A stretch of DNA of 64,000 bases from Psettodes erumei. Taxonomy: Eukaryota > Chordata > Actinopteri > Pleuronectiformes > Psettodidae. The notes beneath the pieces are model-generated. The model made no database searches, was not told the origin of the DNA, and saw only the letters and a program-made list of their open reading frames with translations. Positions 1-13,300 of this stretch are shown here, piece by piece (within the stretch, counting starts at the first letter, position 1; every line of letters begins with the position of its first letter). The DNA is taken from assembly GCA_016785225.1 (NCBI GenBank), contig JAFBJZ010000357.1, forward strand, positions 2,609,501-2,673,500, written 5' to 3'. The translations under genes were made by a program, and so were the position numbers.

Positions 1-51
1 ATTTAGTTTTGTAACACTAAAGCAAACAAAGCAAATTGTATTGCATGTTAC

Positions 52-3000
52 CACAAGCTCCCTCCTGAAGGCGCAGTGGTCAGCAGCACCGAGCTGTCTG
101 AAAGTGTCTTCCACAAGGTGAGTTCGTCTCAGGGTTAGCTGGAAGACTGGGGCCGGGGCAGAGTCTGGGGAATCTACCAATGCTTCATGGGACCACGACA
201 ACGCCATTTCATGAATGAAACGGTGCGCTTTCTGTAATTACAAAACCTTTTTTATCAAAGAAATCTCCAAATAGATGGAAAGCAGTACATGAACAGAATT
301 ATACAGTGTGTGGTATCTTTAAAATTAAGGTTAGGTTACTTTTATTGTCATTTATCTTAGATTTAGAAAAAACTGAGTCTGTATTACATAGTATTCCTAA
401 TTTACAAATTCCTATTTTTTCCTATTTTTTCTATTAAGTCCTTATTTTAAAAATTAGAAAAAATCAGTTTTTTAAAATTTTTAATGCATACTTTACCTTC
501 ATCACGCATGCAAATATGGTAAAGACTGCCACTTTGCAGTCCAGAGTTAACAGGAACGGGTAGCGGCAGAAAATGGCAGGCGTGTTAACGTCATCCTTTA
601 AGAAAGTAATTGATATTTTATTAAGAAATAATTTCTACATTGAGCAATCCTCCAAAATTCATATCCCTAACTATTCAGAACAAAATGGACAGGTTGTACT
701 TGTGAAACACTGCAACATCATATATACTGTACAATATTATTTTACCTCCACTTTAGAAAATTCCCACCAAAGAACGATGTCTTCGACTGGCTGCACATTG
801 TGATTGATTTCCTCCACATAAAATGTGCTCAGTGGGACTTTGTAGGACTTTCCAGCTTTGTTTGCCTGTAAAAAAATAGGTGTATTATGGAAAAAAATTA
901 CAAAGCTAGACAGATATAATATTTTTCTTTTACAAATTTATAAAGAATTAAATAAACTTTTGTTACTTACTGCCCATTTTTCTCATGAAAATATTTCATT
1001 TTTATCTTTGATCTCAAATTCATAAAGCATGATAGACATGGCACTGAAGACACTAATGATTGAAAAAAAAAAAAACCCAACAAAACACATACTTTGTAAA
1101 GCAGTTTGAGGACTTCCAGCAGGTATTTGACTCCTGGGTTGTGAGTTACCAGGAGGCCATTTTTTAGCATAAAGGCCAGGGCCTTTTTGAAGACCATGAT
1201 GTGCTCCATAAGTATGGAAGGTGTCAGGGAAGACCACCAGACTTCTGCAGACCAAGAAAAACACAGATAATTCTTAATGTCTTACACAGCATTTCTCAGG
1301 TGAACAGCTCACTTTTGTCTAAGTTATGAAGAGCAATTATCTATATTTATTATGTACAATTTTATATTGTACATTTCTAAATGGTTGAATTATTTAGGGC
1401 ATCAAGGAAGATATAAACTTAAACATTAAATTAAATGTTCCAAAATAATTTCTTTTTTGTACAAAAAAAAGTTTTGTTGTAGTTGTTGTTTACTTAGTAA
1501 CTCGAGAGGCTTCTCTTTCAGCTTTCCAATAATGATTGCCAGAGGCAACACCACTTTCATAACATTGGTGTCATCTTGGAGAAGGGGGCATGTAGCCAGA
1601 ATCAGCAGGATCTCTGGAGATTTTAGGACAGTCATTGATTCGCCAAGCAAATCCATCAGCAAGTTTAGGTTTACCTGTGTGGAAAAAAGATGTAGTATAT
1701 GAGATAATGGTGATGATAATTGATCAATGTTAACACATTGTGAATTTGTTTATAAATAAATAAATCAGTGGCCACTGCACAAAATGTCTGTGACCCAAGA
1801 AGAGCTGAGAACCTCAAATCTGAATGTGTGAAAATGATTTTAAGGTTTTCTTTACTGATTGTTTGATCCATGGTACATCCAACAGCTGGTCAAAGGCTTG
1901 GCGAGCAGCCTCAAGGTCCACAGTCAGGGCACCTGCTTCCAGTGAAGAACCACTGATGATAAAGGCAGAGCATTAAAGCAAGGACATCTTTAACTTCTCT
2001 CCTGAGCTTTATAAATTATTTTGCTACTAAAACATCACAAAAATCAGAGGCCAAAAAACAAAGGACTTACTTGGCTTTTGTGAAACTTGCAACAAGGCTT
2101 GAGCTTGTCAAAAACATTGAGGATATTTCTCTGTTGCACACAGAGAGAAAAGAATTGGGAGAGCTCAAAAACAGCAGTTACCGATTATAAGAATAATATT
2201 CCAGATGTGAAAATATATTATTAGATAAATTACCTCTTTGCCTCTGCATTGCCATGTCTCACTGAGAGCCATCTTTGTAGTCTGTTCTCATCAAGCCATC
2301 CAGTTATCTGTCCATGATGATTCTTAAAAAACAGAAATTAGACATAAATTTTAAGGCAGCCTGCTTAACAGACAAATACTTTAAAACTGAAAATTAATGG
2401 TATAACATTCAATGTAAAGGGGCATAAAATCAGGTGAATATCCATTTACACATGCTTTATGTAAAAGTTTTTTTTCTCTTTGAAAATCATTAAAAACAAT
2501 GAATAATAATTTCACACATTACCTTTGCAGGTGAAGAATAAGCAAAGTTTGTATTCCACCCAGCTGATATTTTCAGCTCTGCTGAAATATCAAAAAATGA
2601 AAGCATATTTACAAATGTCTATTAATTTTAAAATATAAAGCTTTAGGGGGCCGAACCCTTAACTAACTAATTTACTGACAACTGGTGTGACTGTTATAGT
2701 TTGAGCTGAACTGAATTGACAGCCATGTTGCTTTGAGAACTGAGAAAACACCCTGTTCCATTACTTAATGCAATCAAAGACAGATCCACCCACATGCCTC
2801 CTTAAAATCTACTACATACACTCTACCCATACATACATACATACATACCACTGGGTACAGCTGCTGCATTTTCAGCAGTCCATGGAACTTCAACCAGACT
2901 GGGACTCAGACTGTTCTCAGGTTTTCCTGTCCCAATTTGACCTTTGACCCCATTGCCAAAAGCCCACAGTTGGCCAGAGGAGCCCAACACCAGAGTGTGA

Positions 3001-6000
3001 TACCTGGGAAACAAATGGAAATTTGATTTAAAAAAAAAAAACTTGACATGACATGAAAGTATTCTACAAAGTTATGGCAGATTATTAGTTCAACTAATAC
3101 TTTATCTAGTTGGAGCTTCTCCAACTGACTGCAATCTTTGTATAATTGTGTCACAGTAAAAATCCAAATTAAATAAACCTGTCTTCAATAAAAAATCTGT
3201 TTCAGCATGCAGATGATTATATTCCTAATTTTTACCTGCCACATGCAATCTGTGAGGCGGGTCCATCCACACCGTTGACCAGTCTGGGTCTCAATTCATT
3301 ATCAGAGGAGCTGTGACCGAGCTGACCGTGTCTTCCCTCTCCAAAAGTGAAAACTTTACCATCCTAGAAATCACAACATGACATAATGTCATAAGAACAA
3401 TTGCCTCTGAATAATATTATTTAAAATGTGATAACTAATCAATGGGTGAAGACAGGAAATGTTTGCAACATTCTGTAAATCATTTCACTGAGAACCAGAC
3501 TGAAAGGCTCAGTGAAGTTTGTACCTTTGTTAACACGGCAGAGTGCGCCTCTCCACAGCTTATGAAGGAGACACCCAGAGGTCTGAGGGCAGGTACCATA
3601 CAGATGTTAAACCTGCCTGTAAGTGATGGAAAAAATGGGAAGCATACTCATTTCAAATGTTTTGTTGAGTTTCTGAAACAGTTTTCTTTCCTTCTGAAAA
3701 ATAAATAACCAGCAATCTTAGAAAAACCTTGAGTGGCAATTTTTTACACTGCTTTACTGAAGGATATTTCCAGGATGTGCTAACTATCTGAAATAAAAAA
3801 GAATTTGTTCACTAAACTACAAAAACATTTCCAACAGGTTTGTTAGTGGAATTTCCAAAGATAAACCAAGATAAAGAAAGATCATGTATAGTTGTCAATA
3901 TTGATTCCACTTGCTACTAATTTTTAATTTCATAAAAATTAATAATATATAATATGTGTTTGTTGTCCAATAAAGTCATTACTTTAAACTAAAGTATAAT
4001 AACTTTAAACTACTGTAAAAATATAATGATAATGCATGAGAGGTACAAGAGGGATAGTTTACTGTTGTTTGACATAAAAAATGTTCATAATATAATATTT
4101 ATTGTAATTACTCAAAATGTTAAATTAAATGCCTCAAAAATGCAAAGAGACAAGATCAAGGTAAATTAGATTGTACCCTTCTCATCAACCCTGTTGAGCC
4201 CCAGCTGGCCAGATTTATTGGCCCCACAGCAGTACACCTGGCCTGAGAGTGTGAGGAACAGAGTATGGGTTGCTCCAGCTGCAATCTGGGTCACTGGGAC
4301 ACCGGTCAGAGCGCACACCAGGACAGGACTGTATTGCAGTGACACCTCCTTCCCCAGACCCAGCTGACCATGACTGTTCAAACCCCACGAGAAGACATCT
4401 CCTCCTAAACAGTGAAAACAAAGTGCAGTTGATAGAGAATTGTGAAGTTGAGCCATAGTATGTAAACCATGATCAGCAGTTATGCTTGAGATAACTAATA
4501 TAATAATCGGCTAATATCACTTCTTTTCCATACTAATTTTTATATATGACTGATATGGTTGTATTAGGAGAATACTATAAATAATATAAAAATATCATTG
4601 GTGTGTTCACCTTTAGTCAATGCCAAAGAGTAAAAGTTTCCACAGGCAATTTGAACCACTGGTACTGGCATCGGTATGGGCACCTTTCTGCAAGTTGACA
4701 AAACGGTTTGAATTCCAGTTGAATTTCCACCATCCACTAACTTTCAGTGGTAAGTATGTATAATCATGTAGAGTAATGCAGAGAATTAAATCTTGCCTTG
4801 GTCTGACAATGTTGCAATATGGCTCCTCTAACATCCCCAGCTGTCCATCCTCTGCTGCCCCCCAAGAGAACACATCTCCAGATGCACACAGAGCCAGACA
4901 GTGGTCCTGACCACAAGCCATCATCACTACGTCACCCAGCCCCTCCACACGACCTTACATAGGAAAACAGAGATTCATACAAAAACATACACGCTAGAAA
5001 GTCAACTTGTACATCAAGAGTGGTGATACATACAGTATGATCACATAATAACTTCAGTCCAGGACTATATACATCTATTTAAACTATTTATGTCTTGAAA
5101 GTAGCCTATCTAGCAGACACATTCACAGGAAAACTAAAGCATAATAACCTGTTGCCACCTAACGGTTACAATGGTTATTTAGAGAAGTTGGATTCTGTAC
5201 AATCTTAAGGAATTTGTACTTTATTTGAGCATTTCCATCTTATGATACTTTATTTCTGCTCTAATAAATTCATTTGACACCTACAGTTTCAATTAGGTTT
5301 TAATTTTCTGATTTCAAATGATGCACAATTGTAGCTCAAACACTAAAATGGGCCATTTTGCATAATAAATCTTTTTAGTTTTGAAAATCTATATTCGTCT
5401 ACAATTTTGTTTATCTTGAATAAATATTTTTAGATTATTTCTTTTACTTTTATTTAAGTATTCAAATACTTCTCCCTACACTATAACTATTACTGTACTT
5501 ACCTATTTACTATTTTTTATTTTTGTGTTTCTATTTTTAATTGTCCGCCTATAGGATTTAGGAACCTATATCAGATTAACTATCCAAACTCAACCCTACA
5601 TTTCTAAACCTAAATGCATCTCGTTTGAATGTCCGATTTCCTCACATGCACTTGAACTCAACGCAGGCTCGTCTCTAACTTTCGTTGCCGGGTCTGACGA
5701 GAGGGAAACGAAACTGAAACTTTGCTCAGTTATATCGACTGCGTTAGGACGGTAACTCGACGGCTGCTTCCTGAAAACTGTCTAAACTGTCTTACTTGTC
5801 AGCGACACGAATAAGAGGCAAAGAACCAGAAAATTCAGTTAAATTCCAGCATTCATAAAAATTAAGAATAAAAAAAATGTTGGAAATTTCTTGTTTGCTC
5901 TTCTACAGGAAGTGCATTCTGCCATTGCGGATCTCACATGAATATGCTCTTGTTATTTCGACTATTCTGATGAGTCTTTAAAAATCTAAATCAGAATGTA

Positions 6001-6237
6001 TTACATTAATTACTGACCAGGTGTCCTCCCATCTTTAGGGTTCCTTCGTCCAAGTTGCCCCCGTGAGTTGTGTCCACATGAGTAAAGGCCTCCATCTCTG
6101 CTCAGGAATAAAGTGTGCTGGTCCCCGCAGCAGATGTTGGTTATAACACAGGGGAAGGTCCAGGAGACTGGTCTGAGGGCTTTCTGTGGACCGAACTGTC
6201 CACTGGAGCTGTCTCCCCAACAGTAAAGCTGCACCAT
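52..6237 (-). CDS. Small-HERC E3 ubiquitin ligase, HERC3/4/5/6-like, 3' part outside window
   Basis: Exons in coding order: 6018-6237, 4797-4953, 4611-4687, 4177-4404, 3525-3616, 3236-3363, 2849-3003, 2523-2581, 2234-2322, 2071-2130, 1856-1952, 1494-1674, 1093-1244, 746-865, 52-231. They join to 1995 nt (665 codons) with every intron phase matching. Seven RCC1-type repeats are visible, for example CWGDSSSGQFG, SCGHNSRGQLG, SWGAAEDGQLG, SWGLNSHGQLG, CCGANKSGQLG, TFGEGRHGQLG and AFGNGVKGQIG, so a full seven-bladed propeller is encoded. A helical linker follows, and the last exon carries the start of a HECT domain (PVFQLTLRRTHLVEDTFRQL). The catalytic cysteine lies beyond base 1. HECT enzymes accept ubiquitin on a cysteine and pass it to substrates; mammalian HERC5 and HERC6 are interferon-induced ISG15 or ubiquitin ligases. 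I chose the ATG at 6237 because family members start close to the first CWG motif; an in-frame ATG at 6270 is possible. I cannot tell which HERC paralogue this is. Confidence 0.9.
2828..2848. repeat. Tetranucleotide (CATA)n microsatellite on a splice donor
   Basis: Five CATA units run straight into the donor of the HERC-like exon 2849-3003. On the coding strand the intron begins gtatgtatgtatg. Confidence 0.9.
5640..5800. promoter_or_regulatory. CpG-rich patch with an ISRE inside HERC-like intron 1
   Basis: The plus strand at 5703-5721 reads GGGAAACGAAACTGAAACT. This contains two overlapping GAAANNGAAA cores and fits the interferon-stimulated response element bound by ISGF3 and IRF proteins. 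About a dozen CpGs lie within roughly 150 bp in otherwise AT-rich intron, which suggests a short promoter-like patch. It lies about 750 bp upstream of exon 2 on the coding strand, so it could be an intronic enhancer or an alternative promoter. Confidence 0.6.
6018..6237 (-). CDS. HERC-like exon 1, start codon and first RCC1 repeats
   Basis: The reading frame opens with MVQLYCWGDSSSGQFG and runs through the second repeat start (YSCGHNSRGQLG). The 5' splice site is CCTG|gtcagt at 6018/6017, leaving the frame one base into a codon. The next exon starts with GT after an AG at 4954-4955 and restores glycine. Confidence 0.85.
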
Positions 6238-7156
6238 TGTGTCTCCAGATAGACTGTGCATCACAACCACAGCCTGTGGTCAGAACAGCCTCTGTGATGG
6301 CAATTTATATCAGCTGACGCCACCAGTCGGAGGTGTAACTATCGGAAATGCGCACTGGAACCCCTCCTTCTGCGACTTTAGCATACTACATAGTTCTTTT
6401 GCGAGAGTAAAAATAACAAACACAATATCAAAAACTTTGTTGTTGGATGCAGTTTTTACTTTTAACGAAAAACAAGCGAGCACAACTATGTGGGGATATG
6501 GACGGATGCCTGCGAATTTACGAATTTAGCAGGAAACAGTGAAGGCAGCATGGGAACACCAAATATCACCGTGAAAGAAGAGACGATGCAGACGTGAATA
6601 CAACATCTGCAATAAAGACGTGGGTTGGGGTGGGGTATTTTTAGGGTACAGTGATTCACATGAACAAAATCATACATATGTTTCAGTCAATAATTCATTT
6701 TCTTTAAAAAAAAATATTTACAGACAGGATATCCTGGCAAGCGTTAAAGAAACATAATAATGCCTCATTATTTGTATGTCAAACATAGGTAGCAACCAGG
6801 GTTCTCTCTGTGTTAACAATACATGAAGATACAGAACAACGTGATCTCATTTTGGTTTTGGTTTCACAGAAATGAAACTCAACTAAAGGTTTTTCTGCAG
6901 AAATGAATCACTATGGTTAACTAAAAAAAGAATGATGCAATGTTGGAGGGGTGTTGCCTGGTGAGAAGACTGTCCATTGTGTGTGCCCCAGCTGTTCAGG
7001 AAACACACATGACACTTAATATATCAATATATGCAAATACATAGAAGACTTTCTATTTTCTGTCACATCTGTCTCCTTCACATTGCAATTTTGACAAATG
7101 TATTATCTCTATACAATTTACACAGTAGTTTAAAGTTAGTACAGTACATAATAATC
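6238..7156. other. Intergenic stretch between HERC-like start and NWD-like stop
   Basis: This should hold the HERC-like 5' UTR and promoter and the NACHT-WD40 gene's 3' UTR. I see no other convincing coding exon. I also see no canonical AATAAA on the minus strand, so the 3' end of the NACHT-WD40 transcript is not placed. Confidence 0.5.
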
Positions 7157-10100
7157 TTAAGGCCATGTAACATTAGGGGTTGCTTGTGGTAACCAGCTGA
7201 GTGGTGCCCTGTCAAAGGGGCATTGCTTCAACTCATCAAACATATTTTTTCTACACCTGACTGACTCCTCCCCATCGCTCATGACATCTGAAACAGAATA
7301 CATACCCACAGACCCGTCCTCAAAACCCACAAACACACACTGCTGCTTGCACATGACCAGAGTCAATGGTTTCTTAGACAGACGGACGCTTCCTACTCCT
7401 TTCCCATCTGTAAGTTGTACAACTGTGAGGACAGGCCTCGTGTGCAGGTCGCAGGCACAGGTTTTCTCCAGGCTGATGTAAGCAACAAAACACCCACTTT
7501 TGTCCAAGCAGGCTTTGATGACAGGACCCACAGCTTTGAATGAGCACACCCTGACCTGAGACAGGTCCAAGAGGCTGATGATGTCATTATCAGCAGACAG
7601 CAGTGCATAGCTCCCATCGGAAGACATCTGAAAGTCTTGTGGCCGGCACAGAAACATAGAGGGCAGCTGAAAGTGCTTACACACAGTCTCCTCTGTCACC
7701 TTCCAGGTGTACACTGCTCCTGAGGCCCCCATCACCACCACAAAGTTGGGGTGCTCCGAAAGTGTGTGGAAAGCAACAACATGATCTGAGATTTCCATGC
7801 AGGAGAGACGCTTGCTGATTGAGCCTGACCACAGACTGACAGCTAACAAGTCACCATGGTGCTGACCAATGAGGAAGGTGCTCTCAGGAGACACCTTGGC
7901 ATCAAATAGGTTCAGGTGTATGCTGCACACAATGCTCCCATGTGACAGCTTCCACACCCGAGACAACCCTCGTTTGGAAATACTCACCCCAAACTTTCCA
8001 TTTGGGGTGATCAGGACATCTGTAGCTCTGCTGCCACAGATACGCAGGACATTCTGACCTTTTTCTGGCTCCCAGACGTAAATCTCCCCTTCAGAGAGCG
8101 TCACAAGGTACATGTTATCTGGAGAAAGGCACAGTTTTTCCACAGGACCATCATGAAGAAAGTTAGCATGTGGAAAACCTGTCTTTAAACTCCATCTCCA
8201 CACTGTCTCTGACCTGTCTGTGGTGTAGAACCACTCCCCCATTTCTTGGACTGCCACTTCCTTCACTCCACACGTTATCTTTGGAGCTGCACCTGCAGCA
8301 TGTATCATTTCAGAGTCCCACACTGTCAGACAGCCGTCATGAGCAACACAAATGATGTCTGAGGCTGTTCTGACCAATGTATGAGGGTGCTGGTTCATTT
8401 CTAAGGAGAGGACACATTCCCCTGTGTTGACCCTCCACACCAAGACAAGGGTACATGCATCCAGCAAAGCCAAGAAAAGATGGCCATCCTGGGAGAGCAC
8501 AGCTTGAGTGAAGGCCCTCCCTTGTGGAGCCAAGAACTGGTCCCAGAGCTCCCAATCGGATGTATCCCACATCATGACCTGATGAGACTGACACACCAAT
8601 AACATGCCAATTTCTTCAGAGTAATCTGTATTGATGATGTTATTCATTTTACTCACATTATATCTTTCTTTTACCAGTCTGGGTGGTTGTGTTTTGGCTG
8701 CAACATCCCACAGACTTAAATTCCCAGCACTGTCAACACATGCCATTTCTCCCTTATCTTCAGAGATGATTATCGATGTAACTGCACAGTGGTTTATGTT
8801 TGTACAGCTGCCAAGTAGACTGCTGGACTCTGTGTCAAATAAGGACACTGTGCCCTTCTCTTGCCCACAAAACATGTACAAGCCATTAGAGGAGCACACA
8901 ACACAGGTCACAGAACTCTGACACTGGAAATGAGTCAAGAGCTCACTGGGGAGATAAAACACACTCACAAAACTTTCATCTTTCCACCACATGATTAACT
9001 TTTTGTGGCATCCAACACACCCCTCAATTTTGTTGGCTGTCTGTTGGCTTGACTTTGAGTCAAACTCTGTTTTCAAGGGGTCTTTAACCTGGAGAAACAT
9101 TTCTGGGCTGGTCACATCCCACAGGAAAAGCTTGTTGCACAGCGTGGAAAGCAGCATGAATCGACCGCTGCTCTTCACTCCAGCAAACTTCAGCTCCTTC
9201 TGCTCATGGCTCAGTGACACTTTAAGTACATCACATCCAGAACCTTTCCAAATCCAAGCAGAACCATCATCCATGATCACTGCTACAGTCCCACACTCTG
9301 TCCAAGCTACTTCTGCGACAGAAACATCCATGGTTTTGGCATCACACTTTAAAGACTGAATGGGGGGGACACAGGATGGAGTGGGACAAAGCACAACTCC
9401 TAATCGACTTCCACTTTTCCTCCAGTCCTGTCTGATCTCCCTGACATAACTTTTGAGGGCAGGAAAGACTTCCAGATAAGGGAGGAGGCTTGTTTCCATC
9501 ACGGTGGGCAGCTGCAGAGGTGCGTCCTGCAGTAAGCAAGCAGCAGACTCCAATGTGCTTGCTAGGAGTAGTCTTTCTCTCAAAAACGAAATCTGAGATG
9601 ACCCCTTGTCACCCTCCAACATGGTTATCAGATCTCCTAGAAGACCAGCTCGAACCATAGCCTGGTGAAACCCCAGTGACATTAATAACTCATTCCTCTC
9701 CCACCCTCCACTTTGTTGCAAGTGATATGGCAGTTCTATGACTTTTCTCAAGTTTATCTGACCAGCACCTTTGGATGAAGAAGCAAAGGTAAATGGCTGG
9801 CTGGAAGCCTGCCTGTCTATGTACATTTTCATTGGGCCAGTATCTTTATTTGGTCCTGATTTCTGGTCAACAAGAAGGGGTTTAACATTTCCATGAGCCC
9901 ACTGGCCACTGAAGTAATCTGCCATCTCTGAATGAATCTCCTTCCTCACCTCTTGATTGCCTAAGTACCTCTTAAATACCACCAGCTTGAAATGCCTGCT
10001 CACCCAGAAAAAAACACGTGACCCAACAAATTTCCTTCTAATTAGAAACCTCCTCAGATCCAACAAAAGTCTCTCCAGGTCAATCTGTGGGACCCTCATA

Positions 10101-10320
10101 CTGGAGGTGCGGTTCTCACCCTGCTGAACATATGCAGACAGCACCTCATTGTCACAGGACAGAAGATCAGCAAGCTCAACTTCAGTGAGCCCAGTTTTGG
10201 AGAGGGTGAGGTAAGAGACGGCGCGAGCGACAATGCAGGAGCCATGTTTCTGTTCGAGGTGATCCAGGAGTGCAGAAATGGATCCGTGGATGCTGTTGGG
10301 GAGAGTCGACTCGGTCACAT
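7157..10320 (-). CDS. NWD-like last coding exon, 3.16 kb, WD40 region
   Basis: One uninterrupted exon encodes about 1054 residues, from VTESTLPNSIHGSISALLDH to the stop at 7157-7159 (C-terminus QATPNVTWP). The acceptor is ttcag|AT at 10320, and the split codon G|AT gives Asp after LWYS of the previous exon. WD-type strands include VWDSEMIH, YVWEPEKG and RVWKLSHG. Packing the whole propeller region in a single exon is unlike the finely split exons upstream. Confidence 0.92.
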
Positions 10321-13300
10321 CTGAATCTGATGATGGGAGAAGAAGAGGCGAGAGAAAGAGAGAAATCTAATCATTTTAAAGGATGAACTTAATTTTCTTT
10401 TTATATTTCACAAATCCCATGAAACACCAACACAATGTAACATATTCCTCTTTGCAATTAGAATGCCGTTCTTGTCCAAAAGCTATTGAAACTGCATCCT
10501 AATTATTTCTTCACTACTTTGACAGCTGTTATTTCTGACTACTGTAAATCCGGAGTGCCAAACTGAGTGCTGAGTGCTAAACCTTTTGAAACCCTTTTCG
10601 CTTTGGAATAACATTTTAAGAGTTTCTTTTAGGAGTTTAGAGGAAGATTTGTAATCTTTCTTCTACCTGCACTTGAAACCAGCACCTTTGCCAGTCCTCA
10701 ATGCCCCTCAGGGACCCACCTTGGGAACCACTTCACAATCATGTACAGGGCTGAAAATAGTCCCTATCAAGTTCACAATTTATTTTGAGTAAAAAATAAC
10801 TAAAAACTACAGTCCCTAGCCATTTTAGAAAATTCTGTATTTATGTTTATAACCCTATGGATTTATATCTTTGTTAGATAGAATGGGCTTAGGGCTAGTT
10901 AAGATGGGCTCAAACTCTGCTGCTTGTGGTATTTTCATGGGATTTGTTGACTATAAGAAAACTATAGAATATAACCAGCTTTGTCCTTTAAGAAACTGTA
11001 TTTTAGTTTACTGTATCAGTCATACCAGAGTACCAGAGAGAGGTATGCACATGTAGCAGTCGAGCATAGAGAGTCAGACAACAAGAAGCCAGCGCCTGGT
11101 TCACCAGAGCCTGTTGTCCTGAAGTCACCCTCCTTCCTGAACTGCTCAGCAGCGACGCCAACAATTTTGCACATTGTTTCCTGTCCGCCAACCCCAACTG
11201 TACGCAAACATATCCTGACTCCCTCTCACTGCCTTTGGATATGCGAGTTGGACCGCATTGTGGGAAATGTTGTTTGACGGCCTGCAGGATGTGCGGTCGG
11301 TTGGAGGAAACTGTGAGGATTAGTTTGACACCAGGGGGTAAGGGGGAGGGGAGGCTCTCGATGATTCGGGGAAAAACAAAGTTGTTTTCGATTTGATCAA
11401 GGCCATCAAGGTTTACAACTAGAGGCTGTTTGGGAGAAGGCAGAAGGGAGAGGAGGGAGGAGAGATGTTCTTTAAGCTCAGACAGACTGATGTCAGGTTT
11501 TAGGATGCCACATCGAGGGCTTCTATGATCTGCACATGGTATGCTACGAAGGTTTAGGTTAGAGTCAGAAACATGCTCCTTGGTGGTGGGCTCATGGTGA
11601 GAATGCAGAACAGATGTTGGGCTGCAGTTGGATCTGTCTCTGGAGTTATTGAAGCAGCTGAGGTCATCATGGTCAGTGTCAATGTAGAAGATTGGACCCG
11701 TCTTAAGAGGAGAGTCGCTGTGGTATTTACTGGCTATTTGATAACACAGGCTGGACAACAGGTGCTTTTGGGAAAGCACCTGTTGAAGGTTGCAAAAGTA
11801 AGTGATGACCACAGGATCTCTATCTGATAGCCATGATTTTATCTGTAGAGAGAAAGAGAGATGGGAGACTTGTTTACATGTTAGTAAGACTATGCCGTAC
11901 AGATTATAATGCAGACCTCTTGTAGGTACTGGGTTGTCTTTGGGTTTTCTTCTTCTTCACATTCTCTTTATTTGTTGGTTGATGACTCTTATTTTTGAAC
12001 CCTTTTATTTATCCTGTTCAGAATCTCAGATTTGGTCATATGGGTAATTCCTCTTAATGAAGATGCTAGATACTATAACAGCCATCATTCAAAAACTCAT
12101 CTAGATGACTAAGAAACCATAAAATATTCATATTTTTTAGAGGGAAACCACTGAATTCTTGACATTCTTGCTTAAAATTACTTAAACAATAAATCGATTA
12201 TTATTAATCAATTGTTGATCCAAACTTGTTGTTATTTATTATTGAAATATTTTATAAAAACGACAGAGGAACATGAAAATTTAACAGAATTGAGTTAAAC
12301 ATTTCATTTCAGCTCAGTTACCTGTTTAGCACAGTGTGCCAGCAGCACTGTCTTCCCTGTGCAGTGCCCTCCTTTCACCACTAGTGGACACTGTTGGTCA
12401 TTCTGCGTCACATAGGCTCTGATCTACGACCAATGAAGGACACTACAGTATGATTCAAATATAGTAATATCATTGAGTTTTCACTATGACAAAATTTTTT
12501 GAAAATTTCAGTGAAGTGACTGCATGAAGTACTGCATGTTAATATGTTAATATCCATGCAGCATAGGCCAATATTGGCTGCAATTTTTATTTTTATTTTT
12601 TGCAAATTTGATTAATTCTTCACACTGCAGAACAGGAGTTACTAAATCGACATTACATGCAGTTAAAAAGCAAACATTTTAATGTTGTTTTATTGTCTTT
12701 AGAAACAGTCCAGTAAAACACCTTTATCCTTACCGCTTCCTCTTCTGGCTGAATGACCTCATAGAAGCGGGACAGGGTATCACACAGCTCCTCCTGGTCT
12801 GCCTGCTCTCGGGCCAAAGCATCACCAACCTTATAGTCTTCTCTGGTTTCTAACAAGTTAATCAACTTCTCAAGGTTGGAGTGCACCTGCTGGCACAGAG
12901 ACTCAGCATAGACCCGCCTCCTGGCTGTCGTGTAACCATAGCGATGGTCACATTCTGTAGTGGTGGTATAGACTCGGAGCTGACAGGAAGCAATGAGACC
13001 AGGGAGGAAGTTGTCACAAAGCTCTGAGAATAATTGTCCATCAGTAGGTACCATATCAGAAGCAGCAGCCTGAGAAGACAAGATGTGGGAAAAAAAATTA
13101 CTCACTTTTGATACAATCTGCATCTGATGTAAATGAAGAATGCATGTCATAGTCAGCTCCTTCTACAAAACAAAAGTGATCTCTAGTACATGAAATTAAT
13201 AGGTTTATTGCAGAGAAAGTTTTCAGGAATGTCTGTATGGTATGTGCCACACATCCCATACAGTAATACATATGATATGGTACAAGTGGATCAAAAGTAC

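Noticed and set aside
8991..9359. 122-codon plus-strand ORF
   Set aside because: It is antisense to the NWD-like propeller exon, with no independent support.
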